Source: W11650 sp963545585 (lineage in GTDB: Bacteria; Bacillota; Clostridia; Lachnospirales; Vallitaleaceae). From it: a DNA stretch of 64,000 nucleotides. Of the stretch, positions 41,961 through 50,443 are shown in pieces; within the stretch, counting starts at the first letter, position 1; every line of letters starts with the position of its first letter. The translations under genes were made by a program, and so were the position numbers. Under the pieces are notes generated by a model. That model saw only the letters and a program-made list of their open reading frames with translations, was not told where the DNA came from and did not search any database. The stretch lies in the NCBI GenBank assembly GCA_963545585.1, contig CAUUKX010000001.1, positions 27,525 through 91,524 of the forward strand, given 5' to 3'.

Positions 41961-42908
41961 TCAAGAAATTTCATCCACGTCAATCCCCGTAATTTCCTTA
42001 AAAATCTCGCTATCAAAGTTGGGGAGCGCTTTGATTTCTTCTTTATCCTCGATGTCCAACTTCTTCCACCACTCATTGGCGGCTTTCTCGGTATCTACTT
42101 TTTGCAAATATCCGCCCGTTGTTTTGGCTTTTGGATACGCCTTCTTTTCTTCGTCCGTCATTTTTCTATAACTGACATAGTTTAATGTCGCTGGCATTGT
42201 GAGCATAATTCGTCTGGCTTTACTGCGAACCCAATCCAAGTACGTCCATTCGGAAGGCTTATTGAAGAAATATATTGTTTGCTCCTTGGTATTAAAGCAA
42301 CCTGTGGAATGATTGCACTTATTCCAGTCTCCACTGTTCCCGTTTCCGCTGTTCTCGTGTCCACTGTTCCCGTTCCCACTGTTCCGACTTCCGCTGTTCC
42401 AGTTTCCACTGTTCTGGTATCCACTATTCTGGTGTCCGCTGTTCTGGTGTCCGCTGTTCCTGTTTCCACTGTTCCCTTCTCCACTGTTCTGGTGTCCACT
42501 GTTCCCATCTCCACTGTTCTCGTGTCCACTGTTCCCGTTCCCACTGTTCCGACTTCCGCTGTTCCGACTTCCGCTGTTATCGTCTCCGCTGTTATTTATA
42601 CCGGTGTTACATTGCCCTGTATTTACCATTTCAAGAAGTTCTGCCCACGGAATCTCCCTAACGATTTCCAGCTTGTCCGTACAGCATTTATCACCGTCTT
42701 CCAGCACATCGCCATAGGCTATGACTTCCGCTACGTGATTACTTGGATCGAAAATATAATAGTTAAAACAGTCACTCGCTTTTTTGCAAAAATGCATCCC
42801 TGTTTCACATAGGCACAACGGTGCATCTTCCTCAAACTTCCCCGGACAAGTATATTGCTTATCTATACAAGTCCAATCCGGGTTAAATACTTTATATCCT
42901 TTTATCAT
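41961..42908 (-). CDS. DUF7666-like protein with 18 NSGxx pentapeptide repeats
   Basis: 315 residues. The N-terminal 100 (MIKGYKVFNPDWTCIDKQYT, LCLCETGMHFCKKASDCFNY, HVAEVIAYGDVLEDGDKCCT) look like the DUF7666 phage domain. Residues 106-195 are eighteen units NSGxx with xx mostly HQ, SR, NG, HE. This resembles the N-x-G-x-x type pentapeptide repeats, which form a regular beta helix or turn structure. The C-terminal 110 residues are a second compact domain with TVGGYLQKVDTEKAANEWWK-like helices. Function unknown; the repeat array suggests protein or surface binding. Confidence 0.7.
   Translation of the reverse strand: MIKGYKVFNPDWTCIDKQYTCPGKFEEDAPLCLCETGMHFCKKASDCFNYYIFDPSNHVAEVIAYGDVLEDGDKCCTDKLEIVREIPWAELLEMVNTGQCNTGINNSGDDNSGSRNSGSRNSGNGNSGHENSGDGNSGHQNSGEGNSGNRNSGHQNSGHQNSGYQNSGNWNSGSRNSGNGNSGHENSGNGNSGDWNKCNHSTGCFNTKEQTIYFFNKPSEWTYLDWVRSKARRIMLTMPATLNYVSYRKMTDEEKKAYPKAKTTGGYLQKVDTEKAANEWWKKLDIEDKEEIKALPNFDSEIFKEITGIDVDEIS
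42324..42593 (-). repeat. 15-bp minisatellite encoding NSGxx
   Basis: Eighteen 15-base units in the gene at 41961, with a shared core of AACAGTGG or AACAGCGG. Length is probably variable between strains because the units are close to identical. Confidence 0.9.
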
Positions 42909-42920
42909 TTTCTATGTCTC

Positions 42921-43712
42921 CTATCTTTTGTATTTCGTTATGCTACTACATATCGTTTTAAGTTCTTTCGTATCTAATGGCGGCAAGCATGCTTCTTTAT
43001 TAGCGTATACTAATTCTTTGTAAATAAATTGTTTACTATATCCAGCGCTACGCAGCATACCGGCAAGCGAAGTTAAACAAATATTCCGGCTGCCTTGTTG
43101 TATTGGGGGATAAACAGGGCGCAATTTAATTCGTCCATTATCTACCGGGTTTTCCCAGATAGGTGAGTATATGGTCTCCCGACCGAATACCGGTTTATTA
43201 ACGGTATTTTTTATATTCATAAAGTATTTTCCGACAACATAATCAATCGCAGCCTGATTTTCGATAATCGTATCATACAAGATAACATCACCCGTCATAA
43301 TAAAATACCGCGATGTCTTATAAATCTCTACACCATTTCGATTATTTCGACCTTTAAAGGGGAGATTCCCCCGAAGTAGGATGTGAAACCCTCTCCCACT
43401 TCGGGATTTCTCGGTATAGCTTTGGCACTTCCCGATAATATCTGCCCCTAATTCGTTGATCAGACCGTACTCGTCGTATCCATCGTCAATGTCAATCCCT
43501 ACGATTCCATTATCACAAAAGACAAACCCCAAGTAGTCATAATAGTGTTTTCGCACCGAGGTAAGAGCATCTGAATAACTTGACCATGTATCCGGATCGG
43601 TAGACGAAGCTGCTGACAGTTCCCATGCTCTCATAGGAATCTTGCTATCTTCCGATACGCATACCCACTGATTAAGCATTTTCAGTTCGGCTGGAATACT
43701 GTCATATCTCAT
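42921..43712 (-). CDS. AEP-type prim-pol, primase N-terminal protein
   Basis: 263 residues from the ATG at 43712, which overlaps the preceding stop codon as ATGA. It shows the archaeo-eukaryotic primase core: GIVGIDIDDGYDE (catalytic D74, D76), SRSGRGFHILLRG with H110, and VEIYKTSRYFIMTG. A PriCT-like helical end follows (CLTSLAGMLRSAGYSKQFIY). It would make primers for the phage together with the D5-like helicase encoded two genes downstream. Confidence 0.88.
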   Translation of the reverse strand: MRYDSIPAELKMLNQWVCVSEDSKIPMRAWELSAASSTDPDTWSSYSDALTSVRKHYYDYLGFVFCDNGIVGIDIDDGYDEYGLINELGADIIGKCQSYTEKSRSGRGFHILLRGNLPFKGRNNRNGVEIYKTSRYFIMTGDVILYDTIIENQAAIDYVVGKYFMNIKNTVNKPVFGRETIYSPIWENPVDNGRIKLRPVYPPIQQGSRNICLTSLAGMLRSAGYSKQFIYKELVYANKEACLPPLDTKELKTICSSITKYKR

Positions 43713-44002
43713 ATCAGACCTCGTATCTTGGCGATTTTTAGTTCCAATGCCATCATCATACCCCAAACTCGGTTTTGCTTAATCCCTTTTTCTTTGGCGA
43801 TAGCAAATACGTTGTCTGGGATAGTATCTTTTTCCCGATAGACAAAAGTTAATATGTCTTGTTCTTCCGGGGAGAACGCCGCAAGAGCTTTTTCACAAGA
43901 TAGCCAATTCAAAGCGTCCGCCGATTGCTCTGCGGGTCTTGCATGTCTTGTATAAAATCTCATACAATGATTGACATATTCTGTGTAATGCGCTCTTGCC
44001 AT
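43709..44002 (-). CDS. Small helical phage protein, possible regulator
   Basis: 97 residues, MARAHYTEYVNHCMRFYTRH then CEKALAAFSPEEQDILTFVY and AIAKEKGIKQNRVWGMMMAL. The middle and end resemble the sigma-70 region 4-like helices found in small phage transcription factors (ArpU/RinA type), but the match is weak. It overlaps prim-pol by 4 bases. Confidence 0.5.
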   Translation of the reverse strand: MARAHYTEYVNHCMRFYTRHARPAEQSADALNWLSCEKALAAFSPEEQDILTFVYREKDTIPDNVFAIAKEKGIKQNRVWGMMMALELKIAKIRGLI

Positions 44003-44003
44003 G

Positions 44004-44210
44004 TTACTTCCCCTTTCCGTTTATTTCTTCTCCCTCGAAATACCATTCACCATCTATGCAAATGGGATAATCTGCTCGATCTGATTCTATTAGATTACCA
44101 TTGTCAATTACGTTTTGAGAAAACTCTAACGACGCCGTACCTCGCACAAAATCTTTTCCGCTTTTAATCAAAATATTGACCGTTCCATTGTTATGTTTTA
44201 GTTTATACAT
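44004..44210 (-). CDS. Small phage protein of unknown function
   Basis: 68 residues, beta-rich pattern (YKLKHNNGTVNILIKSGKDF, YPICIDGEWYFEGEEINGKG). No family recognised. Tightly packed between neighbours (one base gap after, one base overlap before), so it is part of the replication operon. Confidence 0.5.
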   Translation of the reverse strand: MYKLKHNNGTVNILIKSGKDFVRGTASLEFSQNVIDNGNLIESDRADYPICIDGEWYFEGEEINGKGK

Positions 44211-44884
44211 TAGATTCCTCCTATTTCTTTAACATAAGGTAATCGAAGTAATGTATTTACAAGTTCTCTCCACTCATCAAGTTTATGTCCTTGTCTTTGC
44301 CGAATGATTGTAAAAACATTCTCGTAGTTCATTGTTACAGTTCGTTTTTGATTGTACGATGACGGAAGAAGTTGAATTAACGAATAGAATATGTCTTGTT
44401 TTGATATCCTCTCTCGCAACGTATTTTCCGCCTTGTACTTATCATAGTTGATATAGCAATCCCGATGGTGGTTTAATGTCCCAAGGATCATAACAAGATA
44501 TTCATTGTATACCTGTGTTTTTTCAAACGAAAAATCGTTTATTTCAAATGGTTTCTCCATAATCTTGTACATTGTACTACAACTGTTCGTTGTAACACCG
44601 ATTTGATATCGGTCAAATTGTTTCCACCAGTAAAGCGGAGCGGTAATGTCCATTGATACCATTATTTGCCGGAGATATTTACGATGTTCCGTTCCGGCTT
44701 TAAAAAGTTCTCTCATAAGATTAAGGTCATTCTCTCCGACCATAAACACTCCAGAATCAGGACCGTATTGGGGGTTCGGGTATTCGGTTTTACTGTCCGA
44801 CTTTTCCCAACTGTTCATCGGATTTCTCATACCTCGGATGGCGTGTTTGAATCCCCAACCATCAACGTTTTCTACTTTTAGCAT
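44210..44884 (-). CDS. Phage protein with ThyX-like signature remnant
   Basis: 224 residues. The segment APLYWWKQFDRYQIGVTTNS, CSTMYKIM parallels the flavin-dependent thymidylate synthase motif (Q..RHR..S.NE.S.R): Q, R, N and S are kept but the catalytic His and Glu positions differ. ITAPLYWW before it and TYEN-like helices after it also fit. It may be a ThyX-fold protein without thymidylate synthase activity or with another substrate. An FAD-binding role is not demonstrated. Confidence 0.45.
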   Translation of the reverse strand: MLKVENVDGWGFKHAIRGMRNPMNSWEKSDSKTEYPNPQYGPDSGVFMVGENDLNLMRELFKAGTEHRKYLRQIMVSMDITAPLYWWKQFDRYQIGVTTNSCSTMYKIMEKPFEINDFSFEKTQVYNEYLVMILGTLNHHRDCYINYDKYKAENTLRERISKQDIFYSLIQLLPSSYNQKRTVTMNYENVFTIIRQRQGHKLDEWRELVNTLLRLPYVKEIGGI

Positions 44885-44895
44885 TTTACTACCTC

Positions 44896-45471
44896 CTATA
44901 TACCTAATACCTGCGAGGCAATCATATCCGCAGTATGAGTGTACAAAACATTAGGATATTTGTTTACCGCCTTAGAATAAAGATTCCACTCGTCCTTTTC
45001 CGAAAACGCTCCCATGTGGTAGCGAATACAGAATATTTCTTCTTCTGTTAATGTGAAAAACTGGGAAAGTAGTATCACCGACTTATCGCCATGTCCTTTG
45101 AAAAAGGTATCGGGATTGTATTCCCACGCACCGGTATCATAAACAGGTCGCTCCAATCCTGTATCTAATTCATGTTCGTACCCAACAATGGGATGCCGAT
45201 ATTGGTCGATCTTACAAATATCATGGAACATACCGATAAGGAATGGGCTTCTTGCTACTTTCCAGTCCAGTTCCAGCTTGTCAGTTAGTTCCATTAGTGA
45301 CTTCGCCACCTGACAAGAATGGTCAAACAAACCACCCTCGTACGCACCGTGATATTTGGTACTGGCAGGGGCTGTGAAAAACCCCCGATCTATTAACCAC
45401 TCTCTCATTCGCACACTAACGATATGATCCATCATTAAATCAAATTGTCGCATACGTTCTTTGTTGTTCAT
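44896..45471 (-). CDS. HD-domain hydrolase
   Basis: 191 residues from the ATG at 45471, which follows GGAGG. Metal-binding HD motifs: H in YEGGLFDHSCQVAK, the HD pair in IGMFHDICKID, and later H in FKGHGDKS and RYHMGAF. Such phage HD proteins act on nucleotides (for example 5'-deoxynucleotides) or cyclic nucleotides. Within a replication operon a nucleotide-pool role is the simplest reading, but cleavage of defence signal nucleotides cannot be excluded. Confidence 0.85.
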   Translation of the reverse strand: MNNKERMRQFDLMMDHIVSVRMREWLIDRGFFTAPASTKYHGAYEGGLFDHSCQVAKSLMELTDKLELDWKVARSPFLIGMFHDICKIDQYRHPIVGYEHELDTGLERPVYDTGAWEYNPDTFFKGHGDKSVILLSQFFTLTEEEIFCIRYHMGAFSEKDEWNLYSKAVNKYPNVLYTHTADMIASQVLGI

Positions 45472-45525
45472 TTTGATTCCTCCAATCAATAAGGTATAGG
45501 GACTGTTCCGACAGCCCCTATCGGG

Positions 45526-46014
45526 TTATCCCAATAATGCGTCTATGTCTAAGCCTTTGGGCGTTGTGGTTTTTTTAGTCTGCGTAGATGTTTTGGTTTC
45601 TTTTCCAAGAGTTAATGCTTTTTCGACCGGTTCTGTATCAAAGCCATCTGCCGGAGTTTTATTACTCAAATTGGCAAAGATATTTGTTTTGCTTGGGTCT
45701 TTTCGAGATGGCACTTCATTGTGTACAACTTCTGCACAAATATAGCAATCAACCAAATCGTCTGGATCGATATCCTCCAGACTATAATCATTTAGCGCTG
45801 TTTTTGCAAAGTAAGAGAAAGCGGCCAGTGCTCCTTCATTGTATTCCTCGTCGTTGCGTTTGAGCGAAAACCGCTCGGTAATGGTTAAGCCATCTGCATT
45901 TACCATGTGGACTTTGATTACACCAAAGTCATCGTCTTGTTCTACTTGGTAAATTCGGAAAATATACACTCCTTCTGGAACCAAAGTAAATCCATCGGTT
46001 AAAGGTATTCTCAT
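45526..46014 (-). CDS. SSB-like phage protein with acidic tail
   Basis: 162 residues. The N-terminal 110 have a beta pattern like an OB-fold (FTLVPEGVYIFRIYQVEQDD, FGVIKVHMVNADGLTITERF, DLVDCYICAEVVHNEVPSR). A Thr/Lys-rich linker and the end GLDIDALLG follow, an acidic hydrophobic tip like SSB tails. Placed between the HD hydrolase and the exonuclease/annealase genes. A single-strand DNA-binding or recombination accessory role is inferred. Confidence 0.55.
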   Translation of the reverse strand: MRIPLTDGFTLVPEGVYIFRIYQVEQDDDFGVIKVHMVNADGLTITERFSLKRNDEEYNEGALAAFSYFAKTALNDYSLEDIDPDDLVDCYICAEVVHNEVPSRKDPSKTNIFANLSNKTPADGFDTEPVEKALTLGKETKTSTQTKKTTTPKGLDIDALLG

Positions 46015-46016
46015 AA

Positions 46017-46133
46017 TTATTTATCCTCCGCTTCAATCGTTGTTGGGAAAATTACCCCAATCGTCATAGTTTCATTCGAATCCGTTTCCTTAAAATCGGT
46101 TTCTTTTATTACAAGCGCCAACCCCTTATTCAT
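46017..46133 (-). CDS. 38-residue small phage protein
   Basis: MNKGLALVIKETDFKETDSN then ETMTIGVIFPTTIEAEDK. A GGAGGG site lies about 10 bases before the ATG and the frame fills the 120-base gap between two genes exactly. Hydrophilic, no membrane segment, no family recognised. Confidence 0.6.
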   Translation of the reverse strand: MNKGLALVIKETDFKETDSNETMTIGVIFPTTIEAEDK

Positions 46134-46135
46134 AG

Positions 46136-46318
46136 TTATTTGCCCTCCTTATCATTGAATAATTGGGCTTTCATTTTTTCTGCAAATACGCTTCCGATTA
46201 AAGGAATTAAGAATTTTGCGTCGCCTTTCAGTTTTTCATCTCCTAACATCTCTTGAATTACAGCGTCTTTTGCAACTTCATAATCGGCTTCGCTGATGGT
46301 GATTACCTTTTCGTTCAT
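46136..46318 (-). CDS. 60-residue small phage protein
   Basis: MNEKVITISEADYEVAKDAV then IQEMLGDEKLKGDAKFLIPL and IGSVFAEKMKAQLFNDKEGK: two or three helices, no recognised motif. AGGAGG precedes the ATG. Located between the exonuclease and the SSB-like gene. Confidence 0.65.
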   Translation of the reverse strand: MNEKVITISEADYEVAKDAVIQEMLGDEKLKGDAKFLIPLIGSVFAEKMKAQLFNDKEGK

Positions 46319-46364
46319 AGTATCCTCCTTAAAATAAACTTAGTTTGTTTCTATATAACATCTC

Positions 46365-47429
46365 TTATTTTTCAACGGCGTTTACGGTCAATCTGTAAGT
46401 AGACTCCCCGGTTTGCAGCGTTACATACTTGTCATACACACCGTCTTTTTTCATTGCTTTGTCGTCATATACCTGCTTTAGCTTTGGTTCTGTTTTCGAG
46501 ATGGAAAACAGATATGTTGCGCCTTTGATTTCAACCTTTTTATCTCCTTCTCGAAATTGACTGATCGCATGCTCTTTAATTGCTTTGTTTAAAACATCCA
46601 GCCGGTCGGCTTTCTCTTTAATAGATTTTTCTACCTCATCTACCTCGGTTTTTAGCTGTTCGGCTTCTGCCAGCATGGATTGGATATCCTCAGATGTAGT
46701 ATCCACCGAGTTTGTCCTAAGAGCCTTTAGGATTTCTGCGTCTTTCTTTTCGTCAAACGCTGGGGAGATTCCAGTATCAACATAGTCTGTCCACCATTTT
46801 TCTACTTGTGCCACTTTTTCAGCGAAGTCGGGATATCTCTCGGATAATTTAAACTCCACTGTAATGGTGTTTTTAATACTCGGCTTGAACTTCTCTGGCT
46901 TCTCATAGTCCTTTTCATCAAGGAATGATGCGACCATAACTACATTGTCTACGCCGAGAAGATAAGCATAGAGAGCCGCTTGCAGGGCGTAATATTCGGG
47001 AATCTCACCTTGCCAGTCCTCGGCACGTTTGGTGGTTTTCATTTCAAGAACAGTATCAACATTGCCGTTCTCATCCTTCCCTAGGTAATCCCACATGCCG
47101 CCCAGATGGTCGCTGTCCGGGAAAAAATCACCCCAAGTCTTATTGAAATAATCCTTGCCATATCTGTCCTCCGGGGAAATTAAGTCTATCCCGTAGGACT
47201 TTTTCATATAGGCGGCTTGCTTCGGCTCAATCGCTTTACCGGCAATGGTGTAAATGGTGTCCTCAAACGGTATTTCATAAGTCTTTGTGATGGCGCACCA
47301 CATTTCAAATCCCGTAGACCAAGGGTTTAGTCCAAGAATTGTTGCAAATCTTGTGCCTGTAATTTTCTTTGTTTTCTTCGGAGGGTCAATCTGAATGTGA
47401 TTTCCCTCAAGCCATTTGATTTCTTTCAT
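46365..47429 (-). CDS. YqaJ-type viral recombinase exonuclease
   Basis: 354 residues. Lambda-exonuclease-like PD-(D/E)XK core: KITGTRFATILGLNPWSTGF, IAGKAIEPKQAAYMKKSYGI, a D in HLGGMWDYLG, and the E-x-K pair in VDTVLEMKTTKRAEDW. A coiled coil follows (MLAEAEQLKTEVDEVEKSIK). It degrades 5' strands to give single strands for the ERF annealase encoded immediately upstream, and the pair forms a two-component recombination system. It overlaps that gene by one base. Confidence 0.92.
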   Translation of the reverse strand: MKEIKWLEGNHIQIDPPKKTKKITGTRFATILGLNPWSTGFEMWCAITKTYEIPFEDTIYTIAGKAIEPKQAAYMKKSYGIDLISPEDRYGKDYFNKTWGDFFPDSDHLGGMWDYLGKDENGNVDTVLEMKTTKRAEDWQGEIPEYYALQAALYAYLLGVDNVVMVASFLDEKDYEKPEKFKPSIKNTITVEFKLSERYPDFAEKVAQVEKWWTDYVDTGISPAFDEKKDAEILKALRTNSVDTTSEDIQSMLAEAEQLKTEVDEVEKSIKEKADRLDVLNKAIKEHAISQFREGDKKVEIKGATYLFSISKTEPKLKQVYDDKAMKKDGVYDKYVTLQTGESTYRLTVNAVEK

Positions 47430-48169
47430 TATTCTTCCTCCTTTTCTTCCAATGCTTCCACCATTTCAGTCACTCTCTCAATCATCTTTTCACAATCAGC
47501 CTTGCTAATGACTGTAAAGCCCTGAGTTTCGACCGCAATCTTGGCAATCATTTCTTCTTTACTTGGGTCAGCGTCCTTCAGCTTTTTAAGTACCCCCTTC
47601 AGCCCCTTAATTTGCAATGGGGTAGCGTTATCGGCGGGTTTAGTCAATTCTTCTTTAATTTTCTCCCGTTTTTCTGGCGATGCTGGTGCTTTGCTTTCGC
47701 TTTGGGTAGTTGCCGGTTTTCCCAGATTCGCATCAATGCTGTCGCTTTCACAAATATCCAGTGCTAACATGTAGAGATATCTTCGCATGTATGTAATAGA
47801 ACTCCCGAGCGCCTGCATTTCGTTTGTGGCCGCTTTTCCAGCATTGGAAACAATGGGCTGAATCTGATTAAACGGCGATACAAAGCGAACGGCATCTTCT
47901 GGGTTATCCGTATTAACCACTGTCATTGTGGCCGTATTGTCAGTAAAACCGACAAGTCCAATCAACCCCACCTCATTAAAAATTCTTGTAGCCGCCGGCA
48001 CAATATCATCCAGCTCAAAATACTTGAATGATAAGTGCATATTCTTACCGGTCTTTTGCACATCAGTATTGAGAAACATTTCCCGCGCACAAATCAGTTT
48101 TTGATGTACGTTCTTCTTGCTGAAATCCTTTGGTTCGGTTACTGCTTCTGCTGTTTTCCTCGCTGCCAT
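47429..48169 (-). CDS. ERF single-strand annealing protein from the internal start
   Basis: 246 residues starting MAARKTAEAVTEPKDFSKKN. AAGGAGG (48179-48185) sits 9 bases before the ATG at 48169, a better initiation site than most genes here. ERF proteins anneal single strands and work with phage exonucleases; here the YqaJ-type nuclease follows. Whether free ERF, the fusion, or both are functional cannot be told from sequence. Confidence 0.78.
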   Translation of the reverse strand: MAARKTAEAVTEPKDFSKKNVHQKLICAREMFLNTDVQKTGKNMHLSFKYFELDDIVPAATRIFNEVGLIGLVGFTDNTATMTVVNTDNPEDAVRFVSPFNQIQPIVSNAGKAATNEMQALGSSITYMRRYLYMLALDICESDSIDANLGKPATTQSESKAPASPEKREKIKEELTKPADNATPLQIKGLKGVLKKLKDADPSKEEMIAKIAVETQGFTVISKADCEKMIERVTEMVEALEEKEEE

Positions 48170-49966
48170 TTCTTTTTTCCTCCTTGTTTTCTTCTCGGGT
48201 TTAATACCCAAAAAATCATTGATACGTTTTTTAGCCAACTCGATGTAAAATGTTTTATCTACATCGCTTATGCTTAAATTGTTGTCATTGTCGATAATGC
48301 AATGCTCCGGTAAACTCTCAATTTTTGCCGTAGCGTCATTTTCGGCCTTTACTTTGAAAAGTTTGCCGTACCGGTCATCCTTGCTCGCATAGACACGATT
48401 TACCTTTTGTACCAGTACTGGTTTATCATCTACCACGTGATAGGCTTCTTTGTATTTTGTTCCAGCTTTTGCGATAATCTGAAAGTCAAAGATATTATCA
48501 CTGCCGTTGATGGTATCTTCTACGGGTATGCCGTTTACAAAATACTCAATTAGAGCCTTTTTAACGATAATCATGGTATTATTAATTGACCACGCCCCTT
48601 TAACCGAGATACCGTAGTTCAAATATCCACCCACGGTCTTTATTTCACCGTCTGTTTTCACCAGCAACAGATTATTGACATCCTTTATCCAAACCCTTGC
48701 GATGTCGTCTGTTTCCAGTTCGAACCGCATTTCCGTTTCCCATTTGATGCAAACGTTGTCTACTACCGATAGCTCTGTCTTATCTACCGAATACATCAAA
48801 CCGTCCGTATTAAAGTTTAATAGCTTGATGGTTTTGCACGCCTTTAGCAGTCGCATGACTAATGCCGTTAAAAACAGTTGCCCGGATATTCGTAATGACC
48901 GAGTGGGTAATGGGTCATACAGGTCATTAAACTGATTTTCCTGTGCGCCCGATACCGTGTTTAGCGGCAGTTTCAAATCAGTTGCGGTTTGTTTATCACC
49001 TGCATGTTTAGCAGCTATCCTATCTTTTTTCATTTGGTAGTAAAGATTCGGGTCAGCAACATTTCGGGAGAGGTACTTATATTCTTCAATGAGTGTCGGA
49101 TAAAGGCTCGCCACGTCACGGTTTTGAATGACTCGTGTACCGGACGCTTCTTCGTAGTACCCTGTTTGACTCCCGTGCGCACCACCCCACGCATATTTAC
49201 AAAGCATATCCCCCAGCGTTATTTCAAATGATCGCTTGAACAAGTCCTCGTCTGGAACAGTCATATCCCGAATCTGGTTAAAAAACGCAATAATCTCGGT
49301 CGGAATCACGCTGATATCGAGATTTTCAGGATAGACATATTCCCTGCCGTCTTTCCACTCTTTTCTTTTTGCTCTCAGCATTTGGGCGGTTAGTTTTGCA
49401 TTGGTCATTCCCATTGCTTTAGCAACTGGAATTTTTGCTCGTTTCCCAAGATTTGCTTTGGTTTTCAGGTAATCTTTTCGTAACTTGATTACCGCTTCCG
49501 TGCTATCAACATCGTATTTACAATATTGGATTACTTCTCGCAATTCCTCATTGGTCAACGGTCTGTCAATCGTAAAGTCAACGCTGCTTTCTTTTATTGG
49601 TAATCCCAAATGACCCTCGATTGCTTTTAGGGATAGCCCCATTTGCATATCATCTTTAATGTCCACGTTCTGGAAATTGAAGTAAAATCCCTGTAACGGA
49701 GGGTATTCCCAACCGTGGCCACCCTCGATGATATAATTACTCACTTGTTTGATTTCACTCGGCGCAAAGTCAGCTGCAATCGCTTTGATGATGTATTGGT
49801 CATAATGCTTGCTATTAAATCCGATATGAATATTTTCTTCGGAAATTGCCATTCTTAGCGCTTCGCTGTCATTGTGAATTACTGTATAATCTCCTGTTTC
49901 TTTGTCTTTGAAAACTACAAGCCAGTCGTAAGCGAACACTTCCACATCATAAGCAATAATTTTCAT
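47429..49966 (-). CDS. Family B DNA polymerase fused to ERF recombinase
   Basis: 845 residues. Residues 1-599 are a small family B polymerase. Exonuclease motifs are YDVEVFAYD (D7, E9), GFNSKHYDQ and YCKYDVDST. Polymerase motif A is NRDVASLYPTL (D284), B is KLPLNTVSG (K332), and C is NTDGLMYSVD (D388). Residues 600-845 are a full ERF-type annealase (FSKKNVHQKLICAREMFLN, QALGSSITYMRRYLYMLALD) with a charged tail. The frame crosses the junction without a stop, through KKTRRKKEMAARKTAEAVTE. A strong ribosome binding site and ATG remain at the junction, so a separate ERF protein is probably made too. Confidence 0.9.
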   Translation of the reverse strand: MKIIAYDVEVFAYDWLVVFKDKETGDYTVIHNDSEALRMAISEENIHIGFNSKHYDQYIIKAIAADFAPSEIKQVSNYIIEGGHGWEYPPLQGFYFNFQNVDIKDDMQMGLSLKAIEGHLGLPIKESSVDFTIDRPLTNEELREVIQYCKYDVDSTEAVIKLRKDYLKTKANLGKRAKIPVAKAMGMTNAKLTAQMLRAKRKEWKDGREYVYPENLDISVIPTEIIAFFNQIRDMTVPDEDLFKRSFEITLGDMLCKYAWGGAHGSQTGYYEEASGTRVIQNRDVASLYPTLIEEYKYLSRNVADPNLYYQMKKDRIAAKHAGDKQTATDLKLPLNTVSGAQENQFNDLYDPLPTRSLRISGQLFLTALVMRLLKACKTIKLLNFNTDGLMYSVDKTELSVVDNVCIKWETEMRFELETDDIARVWIKDVNNLLLVKTDGEIKTVGGYLNYGISVKGAWSINNTMIIVKKALIEYFVNGIPVEDTINGSDNIFDFQIIAKAGTKYKEAYHVVDDKPVLVQKVNRVYASKDDRYGKLFKVKAENDATAKIESLPEHCIIDNDNNLSISDVDKTFYIELAKKRINDFLGIKPEKKTRRKKEMAARKTAEAVTEPKDFSKKNVHQKLICAREMFLNTDVQKTGKNMHLSFKYFELDDIVPAATRIFNEVGLIGLVGFTDNTATMTVVNTDNPEDAVRFVSPFNQIQPIVSNAGKAATNEMQALGSSITYMRRYLYMLALDICESDSIDANLGKPATTQSESKAPASPEKREKIKEELTKPADNATPLQIKGLKGVLKKLKDADPSKEEMIAKIAVETQGFTVISKADCEKMIERVTEMVEALEEKEEE

Positions 49967-49969
49967 AAC

Positions 49970-50443
49970 TCACCTTTCTAACTTCATAAAACACAACCAG
50001 TGCGTATTGTTATGTTTTCCACTCCTATGACCGAACAGTGGCTTATCGTCAATCACCTTTAACACTTCCGATAACGGTATTTGCACCTCTGACCACTTGA
50101 AAATTAATACACCCTCGTTTTCCAGTACTCGCATGCATTCCCTAAAACCGTCATGAATCATCTGCTGCCAGTTGTCTGATAATTTACCGTACTTTAAAGC
50201 AATCCATGATGTTTCTCCCACCCGCTTTAAATGAGGCGGGTCAAATACTACTAATTTAAATGAACTGTCTTTAAAAGGCAGCGATGTGACATCACATACT
50301 ACATCTGGATTTATTTCAATATAACGATTTTTATAATACTCTTGCTTTGGTATCACCCTATTGTCGCAATAGGTAACGTTCGGGTTATTTTTATCAAACC
50401 AAAACATCTTGCTACCACAGCAAGCATCCAAGATTGGTTTCAT
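49970..50443 (-). CDS. SAM-dependent methyltransferase-like phage protein
   Basis: 157 residues. It shows a motif I-like start ILDACCGSKMFWFDK, the acidic strand VVCDVTSLPF, and a DPPH catalytic-type motif in LVVFDPPHLKRVG, followed by GVLIFKWSEV. This is a class I methyltransferase fold typical of phage 'DNA methylase' proteins. Substrate unknown. It overlaps the helicase gene by 4 bases. Confidence 0.75.
   Translation of the reverse strand: MKPILDACCGSKMFWFDKNNPNVTYCDNRVIPKQEYYKNRYIEINPDVVCDVTSLPFKDSSFKLVVFDPPHLKRVGETSWIALKYGKLSDNWQQMIHDGFRECMRVLENEGVLIFKWSEVQIPLSEVLKVIDDKPLFGHRSGKHNNTHWLCFMKLER

Noticed and set aside
42324..42593. Repeat array as a CRISPR
   Set aside because: Units are 15 bases with no spacers and encode a regular pentapeptide in frame; no cas gene is present.
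42279..42812. Long plus-strand open frames opposite the NSGxx repeats
   Set aside because: They are produced by the 15-bp repeat being open in several frames. The Val/Pro/Leu-rich translations have no ribosome binding site and lie fully inside the minus-strand gene.
44896..45471. HD protein as a defence or anti-defence nucleotide hydrolase
   Set aside because: Only the metal motif is visible and the gene lies in the replication operon; a nucleotide-pool role is the simpler reading, so no special claim is made.
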